A stretch of 64,000 nucleotides of DNA, taken from positions 1,674,001 through 1,738,000 of the forward strand of contig NZ_CP114065.1 of the NCBI RefSeq assembly GCF_027627575.1, in the 5' to 3' direction. Each line of letters starts with the position of its first letter. The first letter of the stretch is position 1. The stretch comes from Kribbella sp. CA-293567 (GTDB lineage: Bacteria; Actinomycetota; Actinomycetes; Propionibacteriales; Kribbellaceae). The position numbers and the translations under genes were made by a program. Shown here in pieces: positions 52,606 to 61,600 of this stretch. The notes below the pieces were generated by a model. It did no database searches and had not been told where the DNA came from. It saw nothing but the letters and a program-made list of their open reading frames with translations.

Positions 52606-53441
52606 ACGACAGCCCGCCGACGCCGTACGCCGAACGCGACGCCCGCCCCGACGATGACGAGGCCGACCGCACCGCCCAGCCATGCCCAGTGGGTTCGGGC
52701 GGAGCTGCCCTCGTCCGCAGCCGACTGCTCGACGGTCGTACCGGCAGGTTGCTCGGGCCCTGACTTGCCTGCCGCGTCGGCGGCCTGCTCGAAGGCGTCG
52801 CGGGGGTTGCCAGGACCGGCGTACAGGCGGAGCGGGCGGCGGTCGGTCACGGTGGTGCCGTCGGTGAGCTTGCTGGTCATCGAGATGTCGAGCACGTAGG
52901 TGCCGGGCGCCGAAAAGGTCCAGTTGCCATGGACGTGGGTGTTCACGTCGACGCCGGTCTCCTGCGGGAACGGCTTGCGGCTGTCGAAGACCGGGGCCGG
53001 TTTGCCGAAGTCGGAGTTGAGGAAGAGCGTGAAGGTGCCGGGACCCTTGACACCGTTGAGCGACCAGGTGACCTCGCGGTCGACCCGCTTCGCCACCTCG
53101 GGCTCCTGCGTGTTCCAGCCCGGCCAGACCACGCCGGGTTGCTGTACCTGCGGAATCACCCAGATCTTCGCTCCGGCCGGGCCGAGGAAGGCATAGGCAG
53201 GATCGGCGGGAACAACCAATGTCGTCTTGTCCGTCGCCTGGACGACGACGTTCTCCAGTGGCCGCCAGACCATCGGATCACCGCTGTCGTCCCGCAACTG
53301 GATCGTCCACCTGCCGTCCACGAACCGCGGTCCGAGGTCGACGTGCCCGTCGGCGATCACCACCTGATCGGCCGGCGGCGCCGGAGTGGCCGCCGGAACA
53401 ATTGCCGTTGGCAACAAAAGTGCGGTGAGCAGCAAGGTCAT
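52602..53441 (-). CDS. Membrane-anchored repeat-domain protein
   Basis: 279 residues. A signal peptide (about 1-18), one domain copy (ADGHVDLGPR 31 on, YAFLGPAGAKIWVIPQVQ, VVWPGWNTQE, VKGPGTFTLFLN, THVHGNWTF with His169 and His171), a Gln/Ala-rich spacer, then a C-terminal helix (AWLGGAVGLVIVGAGVAFG) and RRRR. There is no LPxTG-like motif, so it stays in the membrane as a type I protein. The start overlaps the lipoprotein stop (ATGA). This would place zinc-binding sites close to the transporter. Confidence 0.82.
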   Translation of the reverse strand: MTLLLTALLLPTAIVPAATPAPPADQVVIADGHVDLGPRFVDGRWTIQLRDDSGDPMVWRPLENVVVQATDKTTLVVPADPAYAFLGPAGAKIWVIPQVQQPGVVWPGWNTQEPEVAKRVDREVTWSLNGVKGPGTFTLFLNSDFGKPAPVFDSRKPFPQETGVDVNTHVHGNWTFSAPGTYVLDISMTSKLTDGTTVTDRRPLRLYAGPGNPRDAFEQAADAAGKSGPEQPAGTTVEQSAADEGSSARTHWAWLGGAVGLVIVGAGVAFGVRRRRAVV

Positions 53442-55012
53442 CTCTTCTCTCCCAGGCAGAGCAGCAGTTCGTCGGCGTTGTGCCGCATCATCGCGACGTA
53501 GGACCGGGCGTGGTCGTCGAAGGAATCGCCGTAGATCGAGCAGACCCGGACGCCGCGGTCGTGCGCGACCTGGGTCAGCACGGACGCGCGCTGGGCCAGG
53601 TTCGGCTCGGTGAACACGGCCGGCACCTTCAGGTTCCGGATCGTCTCGGAGAGCTTGCGGACCTGGTCGACACTCGGCTCCTGCGCCGGATTCGGTACGA
53701 CGAACCCGGCCACCTTCATCCCGTACGCCGATGCCAGGTACCCGAACGCGTCGTGCGTGGTGATCAGCTGCCGCCGGTCGACCGGGATCTTCGCCAGCTG
53801 CGACCCGACATAGGCGTCCAGCTCGTCGAGCTCTCGCAGGTAGGTCTTCGTGTTGTCCTCATAGGTCTGCCGGCCGGCCGGATCGACGTTGACCAGGGTG
53901 TCGCGCATCAGCTGCACATACGCCTTCGCGTTGGCCACGTCCTCCCACAGATGCGGGTCGATCTCGCCGTGCACGTGCTTGCCGAGCACCGCCTGCGGGA
54001 GCTGGTGGAGTTGCGCTCCCGCCTGGCCGAGAAAGCTGAAGCGCGGATCGTCAGGCACCGTCTCCAGCGCCTTGCCCGGTACGTCGATGACAACCCGGCC
54101 CGCCGGTACTACGGACTGCGCGGCGCCGGTCTTGCCCTTCCGCGGCTCGGCGCCGGCGCGTTGCACATCGGAGTACGCGTAGACCTGGCCGGTGTCGAGA
54201 TCGACGGTGAGGTCGGTGTGGCCGTCGTCGAGCACCGTCGGCTTGCCGCCGTCCGCGGGCGGGACCTGATGCGGCTCGACTCCGACGGCGAAGGTGAAGG
54301 TGCCCTTGCCGAGCGACTGCAAGGGCTTGCCGCCGCCGTTGTCGAGCTTGCCCTCAAGGGTGAGGTGGTAGACGCCGGGCTCGGTGAAGGCCCAGTTGAG
54401 GTGCGTGTGGGCGGCGGGTGGCAGCGTCGTACTGGTGGAGAGGTCGGTCGAGTCGAAGTAGCGGTCGGGCTGGCCCAGCGATTCGGTCAGGTAGGCGACC
54501 AGCTTGCCGGGGCCCTCGATCTTGGTGGCGGTGAGCTGGACGGACGACGTACGGGTGGCGCCGCGGGCCTTGCCCGAGCCGCGGACCCGGAGACCCAGCC
54601 AGAGCACGTCGAGCCCGATGTCCTCGACGAGCGGGATCACGTGTGCGCCGTACGACTCGGCGGCCTCGGCCAGCGAGACGTTGGGGGTGCCCTTCGGTGC
54701 GTTCGCGTCGATGGTCTTGATCAGCGACTGCGGTTCCAGCAGGAGGTGATTGGTGAAGGTGACGTCGGCCTTGGCGACGCGCTTGGCATCCGCCGGCGTC
54801 GGCTCGTAGGAATGCGGATCTCCACCGGCCGGGACCAGCGAGGTCGCCTCGACCCGATCGCCACCGACGCGCTGCACCAGGTCCGCCAGGATCTCCGTGG
54901 TCGCAACCACATGGAGCTTCCCGTCGGCGCCGGCCGCACTGCCCGCACAACCACCAGCCGCCAGTACTGCGAACGCAACCGCCGCGGCACCGAGCCACCT
55001 GCCGCGCCTCAC
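53438..55012 (-). CDS. ZnuA-like metal-binding lipoprotein with an inserted, permuted repeat domain
   Basis: 524 residues, about 220 more than ordinary ZnuA. A lipobox (LAAGGC, Cys22) precedes the N-terminal lobe with GGDPHSYEPTPADAKRV (His67). The insertion runs about 133-345. In it the repeat motifs occur as WLG (138-140), EGPG, HTHLNWAF (His202, His204), then GHTD (264-267) and FSFLGQAGAQLHQLPQ: the two halves are in reversed order compared with the free domains. After it the metal residues resume: GEIDPHLWED (His354), TTHDAFGYLA (His420), FTEPN (Glu469) and GDSFDD. GTG start overlaps the anchored protein stop. Confidence 0.88.
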   Translation of the reverse strand: MRRGRWLGAAAVAFAVLAAGGCAGSAAGADGKLHVVATTEILADLVQRVGGDRVEATSLVPAGGDPHSYEPTPADAKRVAKADVTFTNHLLLEPQSLIKTIDANAPKGTPNVSLAEAAESYGAHVIPLVEDIGLDVLWLGLRVRGSGKARGATRTSSVQLTATKIEGPGKLVAYLTESLGQPDRYFDSTDLSTSTTLPPAAHTHLNWAFTEPGVYHLTLEGKLDNGGGKPLQSLGKGTFTFAVGVEPHQVPPADGGKPTVLDDGHTDLTVDLDTGQVYAYSDVQRAGAEPRKGKTGAAQSVVPAGRVVIDVPGKALETVPDDPRFSFLGQAGAQLHQLPQAVLGKHVHGEIDPHLWEDVANAKAYVQLMRDTLVNVDPAGRQTYEDNTKTYLRELDELDAYVGSQLAKIPVDRRQLITTHDAFGYLASAYGMKVAGFVVPNPAQEPSVDQVRKLSETIRNLKVPAVFTEPNLAQRASVLTQVAHDRGVRVCSIYGDSFDDHARSYVAMMRHNADELLLCLGEKR

Positions 55013-57078
55013 GCTTCACTCCGGCGACGACGAGTGGCAACCAGCGTCACGACACCGATCACGACCAGAGTCGCTCCGCCGCCGATCCAGGCGGGCCCGA
55101 TCTCCGCGCCGGTCGAAGCCAGCTTGCAGTTGGTCGCAGAGGGGGGAGACCCGGCCAGCAAGACGTTTGCCGCCGCTGCCCGGTCGGCGCCGCCTGACTT
55201 GCCGGGGCTCCACCACTGACCAACCTGCGTTTTGGTACTGCTAGACCCCTGAGCTGAGCGGCGAGACCCTGCGGCCGGCCGACTTGGTGTGTGGTGGCGG
55301 TCCGCCGCTCCGACCTCCGCGGGGTGGTCGGCTGCCGGTCGAGCGCCGCCGGAGGCGTTGGAGCCCGGAACGGCTACCAGGAAGGTCACGGTGGAGGTAG
55401 TGGTGGAGCGGGCGCCGGTCTTCAGGGTGGCGGAGTGGGTGAAGGTCGCCTGGTAGGTGCCTGGTTTGGTGAAGGACCAGTTGCCGTGAGCGTGAGTGCC
55501 GAGCGGAATCCTGTACGTGTCAGGCAGGCCGTCGGTGCTGTTGAAGATGATCTTGGGCTGACCGAAGGAGTCGAACTCGAAGACGGCGATCGCGCCGGGG
55601 CCGGTGACCTTGTCCAGCCGCCAGTCGACTCCGGTGGTGAGTTGGGCGGCGGTGATCTCCTCGGTGTTCCAGCCGAGCCAGATGACGCCGTCCTTCTGGG
55701 TCTGAGGGATCTGCCAGAGCGGTGAGCCGGCGGGGCCGAGGAAGGCGAAGGCGCCGCCGGGGGCGCGGGTGGCGGCCGCGGCGGTCAACCGGATGGCCAC
55801 CTTCGCGGGGTCACGCCAGACGGGGGTGCCGGGGGCGGTGCCGTCCTTGATGCGGGCGGAGAGGCGCTGGTTCTCCAGACGTACGGCGTAGTCGGCGTGG
55901 CCGGTCGAGAGGGTCTTGCGGGCGGGGTTGGGAGTGCTGGGGGTGGTCGGACCGGGAGTCGTCGAGGTGGGAAGAGACGAGGTGGGGTTGGTGGTCGGGT
56001 TCGGGGTTGTGCTGCTGGTGGAAGTGGTGGCTGGAGAAGTGGTGGTGAGGCAAGGCGGCAGGGGTGGGCGAGAAGTTGGTGCCTGGGTTGGGATTCGCGG
56101 CGTTGGGCGTTGCGGTGGTGCAGCGGGAGGGCTGCTCGGCGATGTTGTTGGGCTTGGGGTTGGGGTTGGGGTGGCGCTGGGGCGGGTGGTGGGAGGGGTG
56201 CTGGGCGGCAGTGAGGAAGGAGGGACGGGTGGCGAGGTTCCTGGCGTGGGAGTTCCGGGCGAGGTGGTTGGCGGAGTGCCCGGCGGGGTTGTCGGTGGGG
56301 TCCCCGGAGGAGGCGTCGTCGGCGGGGGAGTGGTGGGCGGGGTGACCGGCGGAGTGGTGGGTGGAGTGGTGGGCGGGCTCGTCGGAGGTACGGCGACGTA
56401 CGGGCCTACGACGAAGGTGTAGGTGACCGGGCCGGAGGTGAGGGGAACGCCGGCGGTCGTGGTGGCGGTGGACTGGAAGGTCAGGTGGTAGGTGCCGAGG
56501 GCGGTGAAGGCCCAGTTGGCGTGGACGTGACGGCCGATGGGCTGGTGGACCGTGCGCAGGGCCGGGTCGGCGGCGCTGAAGAGGCGCTCGGCGGCGCCGG
56601 TGAACTCGTCGAAGTTGAAGAAGATCTCGACGTTGCCGGGGCCGGTCGCGGTCAGCAGGGTCAGGTCGATCGCGTCGCCGGCGAGGGCGCCGGGGGCGAT
56701 CGTCTCGGTGTCCCAGCCGGGCCAGAGCAGTTCGGGATCCTGGGACTCCGGTGCGATCCAGACCGGATCGCCGGGCCTGCCCAGGAACGCGAAGGCCGGC
56801 AGGTCGGGCAGCTCCACCCGCGCCGACGCCTTGTCCTCCAGGTTGAAGATCAGTCCGGCCGGGTCCGCCTCGCGGTAGTCGCCCAGGCCGATCCGGGTGT
56901 TCAGCCGAAGCGCCGATCCGTCGTACGTCGTGTGCAGGGCGTCGGTGTGGACCGCCTGCAGCACCTCCGGCGACGGTTCGGCGGACGAGTGCAACGGCAC
57001 GAGCGCGAGGCAGCAGGCGACGGCGGCGGTCAGCGTGGTGAGGAGGGCAGCACGGAAGCGAGGGTGAGTGGCGGTCAC
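55009..57078 (-). CDS. Cell-wall-anchored protein with two repeat domains and a class-E-type sorting signal
   Basis: 689 residues. A signal peptide (1-33), domain 1 (about 40-225, LLWPGWDTE and HVHANWAF with His184 and His186), a Pro/Thr linker (about 230-388), domain 2 (about 389-572, TGHADYAV, IWLGWNTEE, THAHGNWSF with His529 and His531), a Gly/Ser/His spacer and the signal LASTG (653-657) followed by a helix and RRRR. LAxTG is the motif of actinobacterial class E sortases. The GTG at 57078 lies 18 bp behind a Zur box, so this is the first gene of the operon. The linker may be O-mannosylated by Pmt. Confidence 0.88.
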   Translation of the reverse strand: MTATHPRFRAALLTTLTAAVACCLALVPLHSSAEPSPEVLQAVHTDALHTTYDGSALRLNTRIGLGDYREADPAGLIFNLEDKASARVELPDLPAFAFLGRPGDPVWIAPESQDPELLWPGWDTETIAPGALAGDAIDLTLLTATGPGNVEIFFNFDEFTGAAERLFSAADPALRTVHQPIGRHVHANWAFTALGTYHLTFQSTATTTAGVPLTSGPVTYTFVVGPYVAVPPTSPPTTPPTTPPVTPPTTPPPTTPPPGTPPTTPPGTPPTTSPGTPTPGTSPPVPPSSLPPSTPPTTRPSATPTPTPSPTTSPSSPPAAPPQRPTPRIPTQAPTSRPPLPPCLTTTSPATTSTSSTTPNPTTNPTSSLPTSTTPGPTTPSTPNPARKTLSTGHADYAVRLENQRLSARIKDGTAPGTPVWRDPAKVAIRLTAAAATRAPGGAFAFLGPAGSPLWQIPQTQKDGVIWLGWNTEEITAAQLTTGVDWRLDKVTGPGAIAVFEFDSFGQPKIIFNSTDGLPDTYRIPLGTHAHGNWSFTKPGTYQATFTHSATLKTGARSTTTSTVTFLVAVPGSNASGGARPAADHPAEVGAADRHHTPSRPAAGSRRSAQGSSSTKTQVGQWWSPGKSGGADRAAAANVLLAGSPPSATNCKLASTGAEIGPAWIGGGATLVVIGVVTLVATRRRRSEA

Positions 57079-57096
57079 CGGACGAACTTAACTGAT

Positions 57097-57116
57097 TTGA
57101 CAATCATTTTCATTAA
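57097..57116 (-). promoter_or_regulatory. Zur box
   Basis: On the minus strand the sequence reads TTAATGAAAATGATTGTCAA. The core TGAAAATGATTGTCA differs from the actinobacterial Zur consensus TGAAAATGATTTTCA by one base. It lies 18 bp before the start of the first operon gene, so zinc-loaded Zur would cover the promoter and zinc starvation would release it. The match is seen; the binding is inferred. Confidence 0.82.
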
Positions 57117-57417
57117 GGCCGGTCGGGACTGAGCGCGGCCATGCGGGAAAGTCGTCACGATCGGCGCCCCGGAAAGTCACCCTCGGAACGGATTTCCTGT
57201 CTGGGCAAGATGGTGAGTAGACTGTTTTGGTTGCCTCGGCGAGGGACGCCCCCCGGATACAGCCACGCTCACCCGTGACCTGTCGGGAGCGGCTCCGTGA
57301 TCGACGCGGTGGTTCGTTGCCTGACGCCTTTCCGGAGTCAAGACGTGCCCGCTGAGGCCAGCAGCTTGCAAGACCACCGACATAACACCACCGCAACGCA
57401 CTTGAGGAGTTCATCTC
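57117..57417 (+). promoter_or_regulatory. Upstream region of rplY
   Basis: A 301-bp gap between divergent genes. It probably carries the rplY promoter and a leader; the last part ends with GAGGAG, 8 bp before the GTG. I see no gene and no recognised riboswitch. The left edge belongs to the Zur-controlled operon. Confidence 0.4.
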
Positions 57418-58041
57418 GTGGCCGAGGTCAAGATCCAAGCCGAGTCGCGCACGGAGTTCGGCAAGGGTGCTGCCCGCCGTATCCGCCGGGACCACAAGGT
57501 GCCCGCCGTTCTCTACGGCCACGGCACGGACCCGGTGCACATCACGCTGCCCGGTCACGACACCATGCTGGCGCTGAAGACCGCGAACGCGCTGCTGCTG
57601 ATCGAGGTCGAGGGCTCGGAGAGCCTGCTGGCGCTGCCGAAGCAGGTCCAGCGTGACCCGATCCGCAACACCATCGAGCACGTCGACCTGGTCATCGTGA
57701 AGCGCGGTGAGAAGGTCCAGGTCGAGATCCAGATCCACGTCGAGGGCGACGCGGTCTCCGAGACCCTGGTCGTGGTCGAGAACCAGACCATCCTGGTCGA
57801 GGCCGAGGCGACCCACATCCCCGACGGCGTCGTCGTCTCCGTCGAGGGCCTGGAGGCGGGCGCCCAGATCCACGCGTCCGACCTGAAGCTCCCGGCCGGT
57901 ACGACGCTGGCCGTCGAGCCGGACACCCTGATCGTCAACGTCACCGCGGCCCAGACCGCCGCGCAGGCCGACGCCGAGATGGCCGAAGCCGAGGCCGAGG
58001 CCGGTATCGAGCGCGACGAGCCGACCGCCGCCGAGGCGTAG
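57418..58041 (+). CDS. rplY: 50S ribosomal protein bL25 (Ctc form)
   Basis: 207 residues. The N-terminal RNA-binding domain (AEVKIQAESRTEFGKGAARRIRRDHKVPAVLYGHG) is followed by the C-terminal TL5/Ctc domain and an acidic Ala/Glu tail. It binds 5S rRNA. GTG 57418 follows GAGGAG. It leads the rplY-pth unit (42-bp gap). Confidence 0.95.
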   Translation: MAEVKIQAESRTEFGKGAARRIRRDHKVPAVLYGHGTDPVHITLPGHDTMLALKTANALLLIEVEGSESLLALPKQVQRDPIRNTIEHVDLVIVKRGEKVQVEIQIHVEGDAVSETLVVVENQTILVEAEATHIPDGVVVSVEGLEAGAQIHASDLKLPAGTTLAVEPDTLIVNVTAAQTAAQADAEMAEAEAEAGIERDEPTAAEA

Positions 58042-58083
58042 TCAGCACGCCGTACGACAGCTTCGACAGGAGGGCCGGGATCC

Positions 58084-58659
58084 GTGGCGGACGACGTGTG
58101 GTTGGTCGTCGGGCTGGGGAATCCCGGCCCTTCCTATGCCCGGACCCGGCACAACGTCGGCCAGCTGGTCGCCGACGAACTGGTCTCCCGGGTCGGCGGC
58201 AGCTTCAAGCAGCACAAGCAGGCCAAGGCCGAGGTGGTCGAGGCCAGGATCAGCGGGATCCGGACGATCCTGGCCAAGCCCAGGTCGTACATGAACGAGT
58301 CCGGCGGCCCGGTCTCCGGCCTGCTGAAGTTCTTCAAGGTCGAGCCGGCGAGCCTGATCGTGCTCCACGACGAACTGGACATCGACTTCGGCGTCCTCCG
58401 GGCCAAGTACGGCGGCGGTGACAACGGCCACAACGGTCTGAAGTCGATCCGGAAGTCGATCGGCACCGGCGACTACTATCGAGTGCGCGTCGGCGTGGGG
58501 CGTCCGCCCGGTCGGCAGAGCCCCGCCGACTTCGTGCTGAACGAATTCTCCTCAACCGAACGCAAAGACCTTCCGTTCGCGGTGGATCGCACCGCCGACG
58601 CGGTCGAGTCTTTGCTGACGGATGGTCTGGAAGTCACCCAAGGGAAGTACAACTCGTGA
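58084..58659 (+). CDS. pth: Peptidyl-tRNA hydrolase
   Basis: 191 residues. VVGLGNPGPSYARTRHNVG holds the catalytic His23; KPRSYMNESGGPV, LIVLHDELDIDFG and GGGDNGHNGLKSI are the other conserved parts. It recycles peptidyl-tRNA released from stalled ribosomes. GTG 58084 follows AGGAGGG by about 9 bp. The stop overlaps the mfd start. Confidence 0.96.
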   Translation: MADDVWLVVGLGNPGPSYARTRHNVGQLVADELVSRVGGSFKQHKQAKAEVVEARISGIRTILAKPRSYMNESGGPVSGLLKFFKVEPASLIVLHDELDIDFGVLRAKYGGGDNGHNGLKSIRKSIGTGDYYRVRVGVGRPPGRQSPADFVLNEFSSTERKDLPFAVDRTADAVESLLTDGLEVTQGKYNS

Positions 58660-61600
58660 AACTGGCCGGCCTGGTCGACACACTGATCACCGATCCGGTC
58701 GTGGCCGAGGCTGTCCGTGACGCCCGGAACGACGGGGTCACGACGCTCGACCTGAGCGCTCCCGGGCCGGTACGCCCGGTGCTGATGGCGGCCCTCGCGG
58801 CCGCCCGCGGCGCGGATCGGCCCGTACTGGCCGTGACGGCCACCTTCCGGGAGGCCGAGGAGCTCACCGAGGCGCTGCAGTGCCTGGTCGAGCCCGGCAC
58901 GGTCGCCTACTACCCGGCGTGGGAGACGCTCCCGCACGAGCGGCTGTCGCCGCGCTCCGACACGGTCGGCCGGCGCCTCGCGGTACTGCGCCGGCTCGCG
59001 CACCCCGATCCGTCGGACGAGACCACCGGCCCGATCAAGATCCTGGTCGCCCCGGTCCGTTCCGTCCTGCAGCCGCAGGTCGCCGGGCTGGCCGATCTCC
59101 GCCCGGTGCAGTTGCACGTCGGCGACACCGCCGAACTCGAGGACGTCACCGAGCGGCTGTCGGCAGCGGCGTACAACCGGGTCGACCTGGTCGAGCGACG
59201 CGGCGAGTTCGCCGTCCGCGGCGGCATCATCGACGTCTTCCCGCCGACCGAGGAGCACCCGCTGCGGGTCGACTTCTTCGGGGACGACGTGGAGGAGATC
59301 CGGTACTTCGCGGTCGCCGACCAGCGCTCGCTCGAGATCGCCCAGCACGGTCTGTGGGCCCCGCCGTGCCGCGAACTGCTGCTGACCGACGAGGTCCGCG
59401 CACGCGCCGCGGTACTGGCCAAGGAGCACCCGGAGCTGTCCGAGCTGTTCGAGAAGCTCGCCGAAGGTCACGCGGTGGAAGGGATGGAGTCGCTCGCGCC
59501 CGTCCTGGTCGACGACATGGAACTGCTGGTCGACCTGATGCCGGCCGGCACCCACGTCGTGGTCAGCGATCCCGAGCGGGTCCGGGCGCGGGCGCACGAC
59601 CTGGTCGCGACCAGCCAGGAGTTCCTGGAGGCGTCCTGGGCGGCGGCCGCCGGTGGTGGTGAGGCGCCGATCGACCTCGGTGCCGCGGCGTACATGTCGC
59701 TGGCCGACGTCCGGTCGCACGCGCTGGCGAAGGGCCTTGCCTGGTGGAGCATGTCGCCGTTCGCGGCGGCTCCGGCCGACGTGCCGGGCGACCTGCGCGA
59801 CTCGATGGGCGAGCGCGTCTCGATCGACATCGACACCGAGGCCGGAGCGGTTCGCAGCCGCCAGGTCGCGGTCCGCGAGGTCGACCCGTACCGCGGTGAG
59901 ACCGCTGCTGCCGTCGAGGACGTCCGCGGCTGGCTGCGGGACGGCTGGCGGGTCGTCTGCGTCACCGAGGGGCAAGGACCGGCACAACGGCTGGCCGAGG
60001 TGTTCTCCGAGGCGGAGCTGCCCGCGCGCAGCGTCGACAGCATCGACGAGATCCCGCCGACCGGCGTGGTGCAGATCTCCCAGGGGCAGCTCGATCGCGG
60101 ATTCATTGCCGAAGGCATCAAGTTCGCGGTACTGACCGAGAACGACCTGGCCGGTCAGCGATCGGCCGCCGAACGGCGTTCCCAGCAACGGATGCCGAGC
60201 CGCCGCAAGAAGACGGTCGACCCGCTGGAGCTGGCCCCCGGCGACTACGTCGTGCACGAACAGCACGGCGTCGGCCGGTACGCCGAGATGCTCCAGCGCA
60301 CCGTCGGCACCGGCTCCCAGAAGGCCACCCGCGAGTACATCGTGATCGAGTTCGCGCCGAGCAAGCGCGGCCAGCCGGGCGACCGGCTGTACGTGCCGAC
60401 CGACCAGCTCGACCAGGTCACCCGGTACGTCGGTGGCGAGCAGCCCACGCTCGACAAGATGGGCGGCGGTGACTGGGCCAAGCGCAAGGGCCGCGCGCGC
60501 CGGGCGGTCCGCCAGATCGCCGGCGAACTGATCAAGCTGTACGCCGCGCGCCAGGCGACCAAGGGGCACGCCTTCGCCAAGGACACGCCCTGGCAGCGTG
60601 AGCTGGAGGACGCGTTCCCGTTCGTGGAGACGCCCGACCAGCTGGCCACCATCGACGACGTCAAGCACGACATGGAACGCGTCACGCCGATGGACCGGAT
60701 CGTCTGTGGAGACGTCGGTTACGGCAAGACCGAGATCGCGGTACGGGCCGCGTTCAAGGCCGTCCAGGACGGCAAGCAGGTCGCCGTTCTGGTGCCGACC
60801 ACCCTGCTGGTCCAGCAGCACTACGCCACCTTCGCCGAGCGGTACGCCGCGTTCCCGGTGAACGTGGCGCCGTTGTCGCGGTTCCAGACCGAGAAGGAGT
60901 CCAAGGGGACGCTGGACGGGCTGGCCGACGGATCGGTCGACGTCGTCATCGGCACCCATCGGCTGCTCGGTGGTGAGGTCGCGTTCAAGGATCTCGGCCT
61001 GGTCGTGGTGGACGAGGAGCAGCGCTTCGGCGTCGAGCACAAGGAGCAGCTCAAGCAGCTCCGGACCGCGGTCGACGTACTGACGATGTCCGCGACGCCG
61101 ATCCCGCGGACGCTGGAGATGTCGATCACCGGCATCCGCGAGATGTCCACCATCGCCACCCCGCCGGAGGAACGGCACCCGGTGCTGACCTTCGTCGGCG
61201 CCTACGAGGAGGGCCAGGTGACCGCCGCGATCCGGCGCGAGCTGCTCCGCGAGGGCCAGGTCTTCTTCGTCCACAACCGGGTGAACACGATCGAGAAGGC
61301 CGCCGCCCGGATCCGCCAGCTCGTTCCGGAGGCCCGGGTGAGCGTCGCCCACGGGCAGATGCCGGAGCACCAGCTCGAGCAGGTCATCCAGGGCTTCTGG
61401 GAGAAGGAGTCCGACGTCATCGTCTGTACGACGATCGTCGAGTCCGGGATCGACATCTCCAACGCCAACACGCTGATCGTCGAGCGCTCCGACCTGCTCG
61501 GCCTGTCCCAGCTGCACCAGCTGCGCGGCCGGGTCGGCCGTGGTCGCGAGCGGGCCTACGCGTACTTCTTCTTCCCGCCGGAGAAGCCGCTGACCGAGAC

